In this document: positions 1-6,954 of the stretch, piece by piece
Layout: each line of letters opens with the position of its first letter
Position numbering within the stretch: position 1 is the first letter of the stretch
Assembly (NCBI GenBank): GCA_009917555.1
Contig: QZDX01000018.1
Location: forward strand, 1-64,000
DNA: 64,000 nt
DNA from: a bacterium 1XD21-13
Lineage (GTDB): Bacteria > Bacillota > Clostridia > Lachnospirales > Lachnospiraceae
Direction of reading: 5' to 3'
Made by a program: the position numbers and the translations under genes
The notes under the pieces: model-generated
Seen by the model: the letters and a program-made list of their open reading frames with translations, nothing else
Told to the model about the DNA's origin: nothing
Databases searched by the model: none

Positions 1-14
1 ACTAGATGTTGTGG

Positions 15-267
15 TGGCTCTCAAGCATTAGAATACCAAAATCAAATGGCTCTCAAGCGATAAAACGGTGGATCCGAAGCGTTAGAATATTCATTATATG
101 AAGCAATTCATCACATAACACCGAATTTTGAAAGAGATACGGAGTAATGCTGATTTTTGACTATGAAGACGGGGAATTTATACATTCATTTTCTGACGGC
201 ATGGCAATGAACTCTAACGGGAACCTAATGATGAAATTATCTGACAGTAGTTAGAGCATTAGAATTT
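15..267. repeat. short direct repeats at the left edge
   Basis: The 12-mer TGGCTCTCAAGC occurs at 15-26 and 49-60. A related motif, AGC(A/G)TTAGAAT, occurs at about 25-34, 79-88 and 255-265. The stretch before 147 holds no convincing gene. The repeats may be the eroded end of a host gene or part of a flanking element; nothing here decides between these. Confidence 0.4.
147..254 (+). CDS. small hypothetical protein, possibly truncated (35 aa)
   Basis: An ATG at 147 follows GGAG at 141-144 with very short spacing and opens a 35-codon frame ending at TAG 252-254. The peptide starts MLIFDYEDGEFIHSFSDG. It is acidic, with no membrane segment. It reads like the N-terminal half of a longer small protein, so it may be a fragment. 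I do not recognise a function. It lies 29 nt before the lipoprotein gene on the same strand, with one of the AGCATTAGAAT repeats between them. Confidence 0.35.
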   Translation: MLIFDYEDGEFIHSFSDGMAMNSNGNLMMKLSDSS

Positions 268-283
268 ATCGGAGGCATGTAAA

Positions 284-955
284 ATGAAATATTTCTCTGT
301 ACTCTTGTTGACAACGATGCTTCTTTTTAGCTGTGCGTCCTGTTCGTATATTCAAAGTTCACTTGTGGATAATTCTCAGGGAGATGGAATTAAAAATACA
401 GGAGGTTCGGCGGATGTGAAGCCTGAAAAAATAGATGAAACCGAAATTGCACAGCAGGCATATGATTTGATTGATAGTGCGGAATCACTCTGCAAGAGCG
501 GAATGGGAATCATTTCTGCGGCATGGCATTTTGGTATTTGGGATGCGCCGGAATGTGATACTGATTCGGTGGTGGAACGGTTATCTGTGAAAATCGGATT
601 TGATGTGTCTTTTGTTGAGAAAAATGGTGGTTATACTGCTGATGAATTAGTCAACGGGGATGGAGACTTTGAAGGTTGGGAAATTTGTCTTATAACTGCT
701 GAAAATTGCTTGTCTGCCGCCAGCGCATATACTTCCGTAAATGAGGCTTTAGAGGTGGCGAGAGGTTTGATTCGAGAAATTCCTGATGGCTATGCAAACT
801 ACCAATATTTGAAAGATTACTATACGAAAGTGGCTGCATATGCGGCATATTTTGAAAATGTGTCTGGCAGTTACAACGATTTGACGGAAGCCATTGCTGA
901 GTATGAAAGCAAAATTCAAACAGCTAAAGAGCCGTTGCTTTTTGATTTTGGATGA
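284..955 (+). CDS. putative lipoprotein of unknown function
   Basis: This 223-residue protein begins with a short charged start, a hydrophobic run (residues 6-15) and cysteines at 17 and 20 in a lipobox-like context (LLFSCASC), so it is probably exported and lipid-anchored. The rest is mixed alpha-helical with no catalytic motif I can name. The ATG at 284 follows a GGAGG at 271-275. The gene stands alone, followed by a strong terminator at 971-1008 that separates it from the leftward integrase gene. It could be a host gene next to the attachment site or a cargo gene at the prophage edge. Identity is not recognised; the export call is moderately sure. Confidence 0.6.
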   Translation: MKYFSVLLLTTMLLFSCASCSYIQSSLVDNSQGDGIKNTGGSADVKPEKIDETEIAQQAYDLIDSAESLCKSGMGIISAAWHFGIWDAPECDTDSVVERLSVKIGFDVSFVEKNGGYTADELVNGDGDFEGWEICLITAENCLSAASAYTSVNEALEVARGLIREIPDGYANYQYLKDYYTKVAAYAAYFENVSGSYNDLTEAIAEYESKIQTAKEPLLFDFG

Positions 956-970
956 TTTTATGTTTTTCAA

Positions 971-1010
971 AAAGCCGGAAATGCTGAAAAATAAGCATTT
1001 CCGGCTTTTT
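971..1010. terminator. bidirectional rho-independent terminator
   Basis: A perfect 15-bp stem, AAAGCCGGAAATGCT at 971-985 with its complement at 994-1008, closes an 8-nt loop. The A-run on one side and T-run on the other allow termination in both directions, serving the rightward lipoprotein gene and the leftward integrase gene. Confidence 0.85.
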
Positions 1011-1032
1011 CTGTTTCTAGTTTGTTTCTAGT

Positions 1033-2049
1033 TCAGCGCAAAAGTTCAACCGTTTCCCGCAGCTGTTTCAGGGTTTTATGATTGTATACCCGGTTCCCCA
1101 CGTCCTTTGACTTGTGACCCATCAGCAGGTCAATACACTTCCTGTTTCCCCCGGCATTGTCAAGGTTTGTTTCAAAAGTGTGCCTTGCTTCATGGGGTGT
1201 TTTATTAGCGCCGATCTTCTCCATGACACTGTTCCAAAATTCATAGTATTTGGATTGTGACAGCTTTTTTCCCTGATAACTGAACAGATACGGATCGCCC
1301 TGCTGGATCCTCTTTTCAATGTACGGCCAGATCCGGGAATGTATGGGAACAATCCTACTTTTACCGGAAGCAGTTTTCACACCGCCTTGAAGATACTTTT
1401 CATCCGTGTTCACGTGTTCAGTTTTCATGTTCAGTAATTCAGTGAGCCGAAACCCGGTATAAATGTAGATCAGAACCGTGTCAGTCCATTCCTGATCCGC
1501 TATCTTCCAGAGGGCATCCACCTGTTCCACAGTAAAGGGTTCCCGTTTGGTGTCAGGTATCGGTGGGGCCGTGGTTATCTGTGAATACATTTTGTCAATG
1601 ATATTCATTTCAAAGGCGAAGCGGTCAAGGTGTCCAAACAGATTTTTTATAGCCCACTGGGTAGAATATCCTTTTCCGCAGCTGTCAATGCAGTCCTGCA
1701 TCTGATAGGCTTTCAAACTGCGGTATTTCAGGCCGTAATATTTGGAACAGTGCTTGAAAGCAGATTTCAGGGAACTTTGCGTTGAGGTTCCAAGTTTAGG
1801 GGCCTTTATTTTCAGCCAGCGTTGATATAGAACCGCAAGCGTGACCTTTTCCCGATCAATTTCCCACGGGCTATTGTTGTACTGGGCCAGAAGGATCAGG
1901 GCTTCCGTTTTGGTGGGCGCATATCCCACAGGGGCCTGTTTTGCATTTCCTTCTGCATCGTACACAGTGACCTTGACCACATAGGGCCTTGATCGCTTGC
2001 CTGATAGTTTGGTTACGCAGCCGTAACCGTTCGGATTGCGTTTTGACAT
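1033..2049 (-). CDS. int: tyrosine recombinase / phage integrase
   Basis: This 338-residue integrase should catalyse prophage integration and, with a partner, excision. The N-terminal part holds an arm-binding region and a SAM-like core-binding domain (about residues 70-165). The C-terminal catalytic domain shows TGFRLTELL (first catalytic Arg), a Lys in KTASGKSR, HEARHTF (His-x-x-Arg), GHKS (second His) and VYNHKT (Tyr nucleophile), so the catalytic set is complete. Length is usual for phage integrases. The ATG at 2049 has GGAAGGAA upstream on the minus strand. It is the leftmost phage gene, transcribed away from the prophage, as expected next to attL. A 13-bp inverted repeat sits just upstream at 2079-2131. 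Confidence 0.95.
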   Translation of the reverse strand: MSKRNPNGYGCVTKLSGKRSRPYVVKVTVYDAEGNAKQAPVGYAPTKTEALILLAQYNNSPWEIDREKVTLAVLYQRWLKIKAPKLGTSTQSSLKSAFKHCSKYYGLKYRSLKAYQMQDCIDSCGKGYSTQWAIKNLFGHLDRFAFEMNIIDKMYSQITTAPPIPDTKREPFTVEQVDALWKIADQEWTDTVLIYIYTGFRLTELLNMKTEHVNTDEKYLQGGVKTASGKSRIVPIHSRIWPYIEKRIQQGDPYLFSYQGKKLSQSKYYEFWNSVMEKIGANKTPHEARHTFETNLDNAGGNRKCIDLLMGHKSKDVGNRVYNHKTLKQLRETVELLR

Positions 2050-2078
2050 AAAAAATCATTCCTTCCTGCATTGTGAAA

Positions 2079-2131
2079 TACAGAATGAAATGGTATAATA
2101 GCCATTGGAGTGCTGATCATTTCATTCTGTA
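2079..2131. promoter_or_regulatory. 13-bp inverted repeat upstream of int
   Basis: TACAGAATGAAAT at 2079-2091 and its exact reverse complement at 2119-2131 flank a 27-nt spacer that includes a TATTAT-like -10 on the minus strand for int. The placement suits an operator or recombination-protein arm sites controlling int. A smaller stem (GAACGCTG 2147-2154 with CAGCGTTC 2169-2176) follows. The function is inferred from position. Confidence 0.5.
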
Positions 2132-2189
2132 AATGGTTAGTGACTGGAACGCTGGAAGCGCCAACTTTCAGCGTTCTATTTATTTTAGC

Positions 2190-2460
2190 GGTTACACATG
2201 GTTACGGTTGGTTACACTTGCGGTTACGGTTAAAAACCTTGATTTTACGGGAAAGTTACGGTTGACACGGTTAAATTCCCATCTGCTTGAATATTTCAAT
2301 TTTTCAATACACTTTTATTATATTCAGTGTATAAAAAGAAAAATATATAGTAGTAGGGGCTTTAACCGTAACCATGTGTAACTCGTGACCGGAAACCATT
2401 GAAAATACAGCGTTTTCAGCGGTTACGGTTGAAGTATTTCAAGCGTGACCAACTGTAACC
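2190..2460. repeat. non-coding element with GTTACGG repeats and inverted arms (left copy)
   Basis: The 2050-2510 gap has no credible gene. It holds repeated GGTTAC/GGTTACGG words and an exact 19-bp inverted repeat: arms at 2191-2209 and 2364-2382 around an AT-rich core. The word order (CGGTTAAAAACCTTG at 2227-2241, GGTTGACACGGTTAAA at 2260-2275, an A-rich AAGAAAAATATATAG block near 2335-2350, GGTTACGGTT at 2421 and AAGCGTGACC at 2441) is repeated at 17746-17967 in the same order and spacing. It therefore looks like one of two homologous phage elements, either a regulator-binding array or a structured transcript. Confidence 0.75.
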
Positions 2461-2510
2461 ATGACATGACCGTTAAAAGTCAATTTTGATAACATTTCCA
2501 TGTATGCCGG

Positions 2511-2924
2511 TTATACGGCTTTTTCTTTTTTCCTATCTGGAACAGTATTTTGCGGGTTGCTGTGTAAGTTGCTTATAAGGTCAAAGGCCAGCTTGCGCCC
2601 GTTTTCGTTCATTTCCAGATACATTTTTACAACTGAATAGGCTTTCTTCCCATAGCACCTATTGATCAGATCACATATTTCAACTTCCTGTTCTAGCTGC
2701 TGGCGATCTATTTCCATTGGGACATCATGCCCCATGAGCCACGCAACATTAACAGAAAGTGCTTTTGCCAATTTGTAAAGAGCATCTTGCATTGGTTCAT
2801 ATTTTCCATTTTTATACTGGCTGATCTGTGCTTTTGGAAGTCCTGATTTTTCAGCAAGGTCTATTTGCCGCATCCCCCGGATTTCCATAGCAGCGATCAG
2901 CCTGTTTCTAAATGTATCAGACAT
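2511..2924 (-). CDS. CI-type phage repressor, XRE-family helix-turn-helix
   Basis: The 137-residue product should hold the lysogenic state by binding the early operators. Residues 5-60 form a classic HTH_3 domain (RLIAAMEIRGMRQIDLAEKSGLPKAQISQYKNG). The C-terminal half is helical and lacks the Ser-Lys peptidase region of LexA-type repressors, so SOS self-cleavage is not evident. An ATG at 2922-2924 fits the GGAAGGGAG just upstream on the minus strand; a longer frame to 2972 has no such site. It faces away from the rightward early promoter at 3029-3057, the usual CI/early switch. Palindromes in that region are its probable operators. Confidence 0.85.
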   Translation of the reverse strand: MSDTFRNRLIAAMEIRGMRQIDLAEKSGLPKAQISQYKNGKYEPMQDALYKLAKALSVNVAWLMGHDVPMEIDRQQLEQEVEICDLINRCYGKKAYSVVKMYLEMNENGRKLAFDLISNLHSNPQNTVPDRKKEKAV

Positions 2925-2973
2925 TTTTTTATTGTTCTCCCTTCCTGATATTTCACCTATATTATAAAGCAAA

Positions 2974-3085
2974 GTTAAGTGTTTTTCAACTGAACTTGAA
3001 AAAAAGTTAAGAAATCTTAAAAAAAGTGTTGACAGCTAATTTTTTTGATGGTACTATTGACATGAAGTTAAGACTTCTTAACTTC
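2974..3085 (+). promoter_or_regulatory. early rightward promoter with CI operator palindromes
   Basis: TTGACA at 3029-3034 and TACTAT at 3052-3057 with 17-bp spacing form a strong sigma-A promoter for the early genes. TTAAGA-AA-TCTTAA at 3007-3020 lies upstream. A 22-bp palindrome centred on GTTAAGA-CT-TCTTAAC spans 3064-3085 at the transcription start. Half-sites (GTTAAGTG at 2974, CACTTAAC at 3093) flank these. Similar palindromes recur at 4338 and 12810. The sequence pattern is direct; assignment to the repressor at 2511-2924 is inferred. Confidence 0.8.
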
Positions 3086-3135
3086 AAACAAACACTTAAC
3101 TGCAACAAAAATCACAAAGAAAGGCGGTCAGATAT

Positions 3136-3327
3136 ATGACAATAGAAAAAATTTATGAAATAGGCTTGATCAAGGATGATACAGAAATATTCATTCGTCA
3201 GGGTGAGGGCTTCCATGTACTTGCACATGGTAACTGGTATCAGGATAATGTTCTGAATTATATGCACCATGAAGTTGAATCTTTCACATGGCAGGATGAC
3301 AATAAACTTTATATAGACGTGAAATAG
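3136..3327 (+). CDS. hypothetical early phage protein (63 aa)
   Basis: This is the first gene downstream of the early promoter, preceded by AAAGAAAGGCGG. The product is a small mixed protein (MTIEKIYEIGLIKDDTEIFI...) ending near HHEVESFTWQDDNKLYIDVK, with no membrane segment or Cys motif. Its position, where Cro, antirepressor or superinfection proteins often sit, suggests an early regulatory or host-takeover role, but I do not recognise the family. A small hairpin (ACGGGC 3333-3338 with GCCCGT 3344-3349) follows directly. Confidence 0.6.
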   Translation: MTIEKIYEIGLIKDDTEIFIRQGEGFHVLAHGNWYQDNVLNYMHHEVESFTWQDDNKLYIDVK

Positions 3328-3420
3328 CCGAAACGGGCAATAAGCCCGTCATGCGGGGTTGACTTCCCGTGTCTGATGATGGCAGGTCATTCAGTATAGT
3401 CAAATAAACAGTAGCAGTCT

Positions 3421-3624
3421 TTTTATAAACATTGTCTATTGTATGTCGGTCAACAAGTTTTCGCCCGGTTTTTAATGTGAAAACGGGGTAGCGGTTTAAG
3501 GGAACCAACGCTTGAAAAATCCCTTTGTCGGATAGCAAGTTTTCAGGTTTTAGGGTGAAATCTGATAGGGCAAGACACGCCTGACTGTTTCAACGTGTGC
3601 TGACAATAGACAATTTTTATAAAA
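3421..3624. ncRNA. candidate structured non-coding element bounded by a 22-bp inverted repeat
   Basis: The 330-nt gap between 3327 and 3658 has no convincing gene. Within it, 3421-3442 (containing ATTGTCTATTGT) matches the reverse complement of 3603-3624 at 21 of 22 positions, enclosing 160 nt. The interior contains smaller complementary pieces, for example AAGGGA near 3498 with TCCCTT near 3520. In the rightward early transcript this would fold into a long closed stem. It could be a small RNA, a leader, or a decayed mobile fragment; the sequence does not decide. Confidence 0.45.
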
Positions 3625-3657
3625 GGGCTGCTAATGTCCAGAAAGGAAGGTTGAAAG

Positions 3658-3930
3658 TTGAACAAACAGAGAAGAAAACAGATCAGTGAAGTGGTCAGCC
3701 GGGTGGAATCTGTTCAGGCTGAATTGGAATCCTTGCTTGATGATATTCAGGGGATCATGGACGAAGAAACAGAATACCGTGATAATATCCCGGAAAATAT
3801 GCAGGGCGGGGATCGCTATGAAATGGCTGATAATGCTTGCAGCGAACTGGAAGCAGCACATGAAACGCTGGACAATGCAAAAGACAGCCTTGAAGAAGTG
3901 GTTAGTTCATTAGAATCTGCTGCTGAATAA
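3658..3930 (+). CDS. small acidic coiled-coil phage protein (90 aa)
   Basis: The frame starts with TTG at 3658 after GAAAGGAAGG. The product is strongly acidic and helical (EVVSRVESVQAELESLLDDI; later ETLDNAKDSLEEVVSSLESA), with two heptad-rich segments joined by a short loop around NIPENMQGGDRYE. Such early-region coiled-coil proteins are common in Firmicute prophages, but I know no function. It lies 13 nt before the next gene, so the two are probably co-transcribed. Confidence 0.65.
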   Translation: MNKQRRKQISEVVSRVESVQAELESLLDDIQGIMDEETEYRDNIPENMQGGDRYEMADNACSELEAAHETLDNAKDSLEEVVSSLESAAE

Positions 3931-3943
3931 GGGGGGTGATTTT

Positions 3944-4126
3944 GTGAAGCACATAGAAGCCGCATGGATCGAACAGATTTTGACTTTTGATGATCCGCAC
4001 GAAGTTCAAAGCTATCTGGACGAACTGGACAGCAAAGGAATCCAGTATTCTGTGATAAAGCGTGAAATGTCAATGCTGCGGATCCGGAAGCAATACAACA
4101 AAAATACACTTTTAAGAAAGGGGTAA
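3944..4126 (+). CDS. hypothetical early phage protein (60 aa)
   Basis: GTG at 3944 follows AAGGGGGGTGA with good spacing. The product is a small helical protein (MKHIEAAWIEQILTFDDPHE) with a basic C-terminal tail (RIRKQYNKNTLLRKG). No known domain is recognised. It is packed between the coiled-coil gene and the DUF739-like regulator with a 4-nt gap, consistent with one early operon. Confidence 0.6.
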   Translation: MKHIEAAWIEQILTFDDPHEVQSYLDELDSKGIQYSVIKREMSMLRIRKQYNKNTLLRKG

Positions 4127-4130
4127 AAGA

Positions 4131-4352
4131 ATGTTTGATTATTCTAAATTAAAAGGAAAAATCAAAGAAGTTTTTGGAACACAGTCAGCTTTTGCAAAAG
4201 CGATGGGGCTGTCTGGTGTTTCATTATCTTCAAAACTGAATAACATTACACATTTTACACAGGTAGAGATCAATCGGGCCTGTGAACTGCTTTCAATACC
4301 GGTTGAATTTATACCTGTATATTTTTTTACGGAAAAAGTTAAGAGTTCTTAA
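4131..4352 (+). CDS. DUF739-like small helix-turn-helix protein
   Basis: This 73-residue protein resembles the DUF739 family of phage Cro-like DNA-binding proteins. Residues 1-60 (KIKEVFGTQSAFAKAMGLSG, then VSLSSKLNNITHFTQVEI) form a helix-turn-helix, and the tail ends IPVEFIPVYFF. RBS AAAGGGG lies upstream of the ATG. It probably regulates early transcription with or against the CI repressor. Its stop overlaps a CI-operator-like palindrome at 4338-4353. Confidence 0.75.
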   Translation: MFDYSKLKGKIKEVFGTQSAFAKAMGLSGVSLSSKLNNITHFTQVEINRACELLSIPVEFIPVYFFTEKVKSS

Positions 4353-4353
4353 C
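4338..4353. promoter_or_regulatory. CI-like operator palindrome inside the early operon
   Basis: GTTAAGAGTTCTTAAC is a perfect palindrome apart from the central dinucleotide and matches the operator at 3067-3082. It overlaps the last codons of the DUF739-like gene and lies just before the start of the next HTH gene (4372), where a bound repressor could act as a roadblock or block an internal promoter. A half-site (GAAGTTAA) follows at 4365. Confidence 0.65.
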
Positions 4354-4371
4354 TGGAAAGGAGTGAAGTTA

Positions 4372-4809
4372 ATGTTTGCAGAGAATTTGAAAGAGATCAT
4401 GACCAGAAAGAAAGTCAGCGGTGCAGTACTGGCAAGGAAAACCGGGTATAGCAAAGCGGCGATCAGTCAGTATGTGAACGGGATCAATGTCCCTTCACAG
4501 GAACGTGTGGAAGCTATCGCTGCGGTGTTGGGTGTGACGGTGGAAGAACTGACCGCTGCACCTGTTCAGAAGCCTACAGCGCCGCCGTGTAAGTGTACTG
4601 TTCAGCCGTATGTTCAGCAGAAAGTCACGTTGACCTGTAAGGAAGCCGCTACCCTGCTTCATAAACATGAAAGCTATGTCAGAAAAGGGTTAAGGGAAGG
4701 ACGGCCCGGTTTTGAATACGGTTCAGCAGTCAAGACTTCCGGGAAATGGTCATATTGCATTTATGCTAATAAGTTCACAGAGATAACCGGGATCCCGGTA
4801 AATGTTTGA
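4372..4809 (+). CDS. XRE-family HTH protein with second DNA-binding-like domain
   Basis: The 145-residue product has an N-terminal HTH_3 domain (residues 1-60: NLKEIMTRKKVSGAVLARKT, then GYSKAAISQYVNG), a Pro/Cys-rich linker, and a C-terminal excisionase/MerR-like winged segment (about 85-145: TCKEAATLLHKHESYVRKGL). The true start is the ATG at 4372 after GGAAAGGAGTGAAG. A two-domain repressor/antirepressor or excisionase-type role is plausible. The gene is under a CI-like operator (4338-4353) and 17 nt before the repeat-protein start. Confidence 0.75.
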   Translation: MFAENLKEIMTRKKVSGAVLARKTGYSKAAISQYVNGINVPSQERVEAIAAVLGVTVEELTAAPVQKPTAPPCKCTVQPYVQQKVTLTCKEAATLLHKHESYVRKGLREGRPGFEYGSAVKTSGKWSYCIYANKFTEITGIPVNV

Positions 4810-4826
4810 GAAAGGATAGAAGAAAA

Positions 4827-6059
4827 ATGGGTGAAGGAATCAAAGGTTATAAAGTATTTAATTCTGACTGGACGTGTAGGGGCTTTCAGTATGAAGTAGG
4901 GAAAATATTTGAAGAAGATGTTACACCTTCCTGTTGTGACAGAGGCTTTCACTTTTGCCTGAAAGCGTCAGACTGCTTCAATTATTACAAGTTCTGTTCG
5001 GATAATAAAGTGGCAGAAGTTGTTGCTTTAGGGGATGTGGATTATGCAGATGCCAATACAAAATGCTGTACCAACAGGATTCGCATTGTCCGTGAAATAC
5101 CGTGGGATGAAGTCTTGCGGATCGTGAACGAAGGAAAAGATTGCACTGGACTCTGCAACACCGGGAACCAGAACACCGGGAACCGCAACACCGGGGACTG
5201 CAACACCGGGAACCGGAACACCGGGGACTGGAACACCGGGGACTGCAACACCGGGAACCAGAACACCGGGAACCGCAACACCGGGGACTGCAACACCGGG
5301 GACTGGAACACCGGGAACCAGAACACCGGGGACTGGAACACCGGGAACCAGAACACCGGGAACCGCAACACCGGGGACTGCAACACCGGGAACCAGAACA
5401 CCGGGAACCGGAACACCGGGGACTGGAACACCGGGAACCGCAACACCGGGGACTGCAACACCGGGGACTGGAACACCGGGGACTGCAACACCGGGAACCA
5501 GAACACCGGGAACCGCAACACCGGGGACTGCAACACCGGGGACTGGAACACCGGGGACTGCAACACCGGGGACTGGAACACCGGGGACTGGAACACCGGG
5601 AACCAGAACACCGGGGACTGGAACACCGGGAACCAGAACACCGGGAACCGCAACACCGGGGACTGCAACACCGGGGACTGGAACCGTTCTTCTTTCAATG
5701 CGGGATGCTTCAATACAGAGGAACAGAAAGTAACCATGTTCAATAAACCTTCTGACTGGACATACAGGCAATGGCTGAACAGTGACGCAAGGTATTTGTT
5801 GAATCAGATCCCTAAAAGTGTTGTTGAGTGGGTTTGTTCCTCTGATATGACAGATGAAGAAAAGGCGGCACATCCGACACATGAAACGACTGGCGGCTAC
5901 CTTAAAGTTTTGGATGAATCAGAGTGTGGTCAATTATGGTGGGATGGACTGAACGAACAGCAGCGAGAAGTTATTTTCTCTTTGCCGAATTTTGATCCTG
6001 ATATTTTTGAACAGTGTACTGGTATCAAAGTACAGAAAGCAGGTGAAAACGATGCCTAA
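4827..6059 (+). CDS. pentapeptide-type (NTGxx) repeat protein
   Basis: The 410-residue product begins with a folded ~110-residue domain (GYKVFNSDWTCRGFQYEVGK, several Cys), continues with 35 uninterrupted copies of a five-residue N-T-G-[N/D]-x unit (residues 111-285), and ends in a ~115-residue domain (PSDWTYRQWLNSDARYLLN). The repeat resembles the N-x-G-x-x Pentapeptide_2 type seen in mycobacterial PPE-MPTR and phage proteins. The ATG at 4827 fits the AAAGGA upstream; a TTG at 4806 is less likely. The next gene overlaps by 8 nt. Function is unknown. Being in the early region, it is not obviously structural. Confidence 0.75.
   Translation: MGEGIKGYKVFNSDWTCRGFQYEVGKIFEEDVTPSCCDRGFHFCLKASDCFNYYKFCSDNKVAEVVALGDVDYADANTKCCTNRIRIVREIPWDEVLRIVNEGKDCTGLCNTGNQNTGNRNTGDCNTGNRNTGDWNTGDCNTGNQNTGNRNTGDCNTGDWNTGNQNTGDWNTGNQNTGNRNTGDCNTGNQNTGNRNTGDWNTGNRNTGDCNTGDWNTGDCNTGNQNTGNRNTGDCNTGDWNTGDCNTGDWNTGDWNTGNQNTGDWNTGNQNTGNRNTGDCNTGDWNRSSFNAGCFNTEEQKVTMFNKPSDWTYRQWLNSDARYLLNQIPKSVVEWVCSSDMTDEEKAAHPTHETTGGYLKVLDESECGQLWWDGLNEQQREVIFSLPNFDPDIFEQCTGIKVQKAGENDA
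5157..5681 (+). repeat. 35 tandem copies of a 15-bp unit
   Basis: The unit AACACCGGG(A/G)AC(C/T)xG runs without interruption for 525 bp (35 x 15). Positions 1-9 are nearly invariant, while the last six vary between AACCAG, AACCGC, AACCGG, GACTGC and GACTGG, coding NQ, NR, DC and DW alternatives. All three forward frames and two reverse frames stay open through it. Copy number is likely to change by slippage or recombination. Confidence 0.95.
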
Positions 6060-6954
6060 AATTCAGTATAAAGAAATAGCGTTCAGACAGAAAAGCCTTG
6101 ACTTGATCAACCTGATCAATGGGGTTGTTACTGAATACAGCAAACAGGGGTATGAACTGACATTAAGACAGGTTTATTACCAGCTTGTAGCCCGTGGTTA
6201 CATTGAGAACAACGAACGCAGCTATAAGAACATAGGGAACCTGATTAACGATGGCCGTCTGGCCGGTCTGATTGACTGGAACAGCATTACAGACAGAACC
6301 CGGAACTTGCGCCACAATTCACACTGGGACAGACCGCAGGACGTGATCTATAGTGCAAAATATTCTTATTTGCTGGATAAATGGGAAGGTCAGCCGAATT
6401 ATGTTGAAGTATGGGTTGAAAAAGATGCGCTGGTTGATATTGTCGGTCAGGCTTGCCAGCCGATTGACACGCCATATTTCAGCTGTAGGGGCTACACTTC
6501 ACAGTCAGAAATGTGGACAGCTGCAAGGCGTTTCTTGCGTCAGAATCAGCGGGAAGGCCGTTACATTATCCATTTAGGCGATCATGATCCGTCTGGCATT
6601 GATATGACAAGGGACATTCAGGAACGGCTTGAAATGTTTGGCGCTGATGTTTTTGTGAAGCGTGTAGCCCTGACTATGAAGCAGGTCAAGACTTATAACC
6701 CGCCGCCGAACCCGGCAAAGATTACGGACAGCAGATGCGGAAAGTATATTGACCAGTACGGTGAAGAAAGCTGGGAACTTGACGCACTGGAACCGCAGAT
6801 GCTTGTGAATCTGATCAGGAATGAAGTCACGGCCCTGCGGGATGATGCACTCTATCAGGCGATATGTGAACGGGAAGCGCAGGAAAAGGGAGAATTGCAG
6901 CTGTTAGTGGATAATTACGACATGGCTATTGATCACATAAGGGAGTGGCAATAA
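6052..6954 (+). CDS. Toprim-domain protein resembling Spo11/TopoVI-A
   Basis: This 300-residue protein has an N-terminal winged-helix-like region (about 30-95: TLRQVYYQLVARGYIENNER and a conserved RTRNLRHN) followed by a Toprim-like fold: VEVWVEKDAL supplies the conserved Glu and GDHDPSGIDM the DxD. This order (wHTH then Toprim) is that of TopoVI-A/Spo11-like and related DUF2399 proteins. I see no certain catalytic Tyr beyond those in the wHTH region (VYYQL). It may nick, bind or remodel DNA during phage replication. The ATG at 6052 overlaps the previous gene by 8 nt, and the helicase gene follows with a 1-nt overlap. Confidence 0.75.
   Translation: MPKIQYKEIAFRQKSLDLINLINGVVTEYSKQGYELTLRQVYYQLVARGYIENNERSYKNIGNLINDGRLAGLIDWNSITDRTRNLRHNSHWDRPQDVIYSAKYSYLLDKWEGQPNYVEVWVEKDALVDIVGQACQPIDTPYFSCRGYTSQSEMWTAARRFLRQNQREGRYIIHLGDHDPSGIDMTRDIQERLEMFGADVFVKRVALTMKQVKTYNPPPNPAKITDSRCGKYIDQYGEESWELDALEPQMLVNLIRNEVTALRDDALYQAICEREAQEKGELQLLVDNYDMAIDHIREWQ

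Noticed and set aside
1017..1033. Possible att core: 17 nt near the int stop resembling 17 nt at 42639-42655 across the endolysin stop (14 of 17 match).
   Set aside because: Prophage att cores should be identical direct repeats; three mismatches and AT-rich composition make this likely chance.
2133..2381. An 82-residue frame in the left non-coding element.
   Set aside because: It spans the inverted arms and repeats, has no ribosome site and an implausible composition; the homologous right element has no matching frame.
5157..5681. CRISPR-like array.
   Set aside because: Units are 15 bp, contiguous, without spacers, and in frame in a protein; no cas genes are present.
5028..5882. Long reverse-strand frames through the NTG repeat (Val-Pro-Gly-rich and Gln-Ser-Pro-rich products).
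   Set aside because: They are shadows of the 15-bp repeat, which keeps several frames open; no ribosome site or flanking domain supports them.
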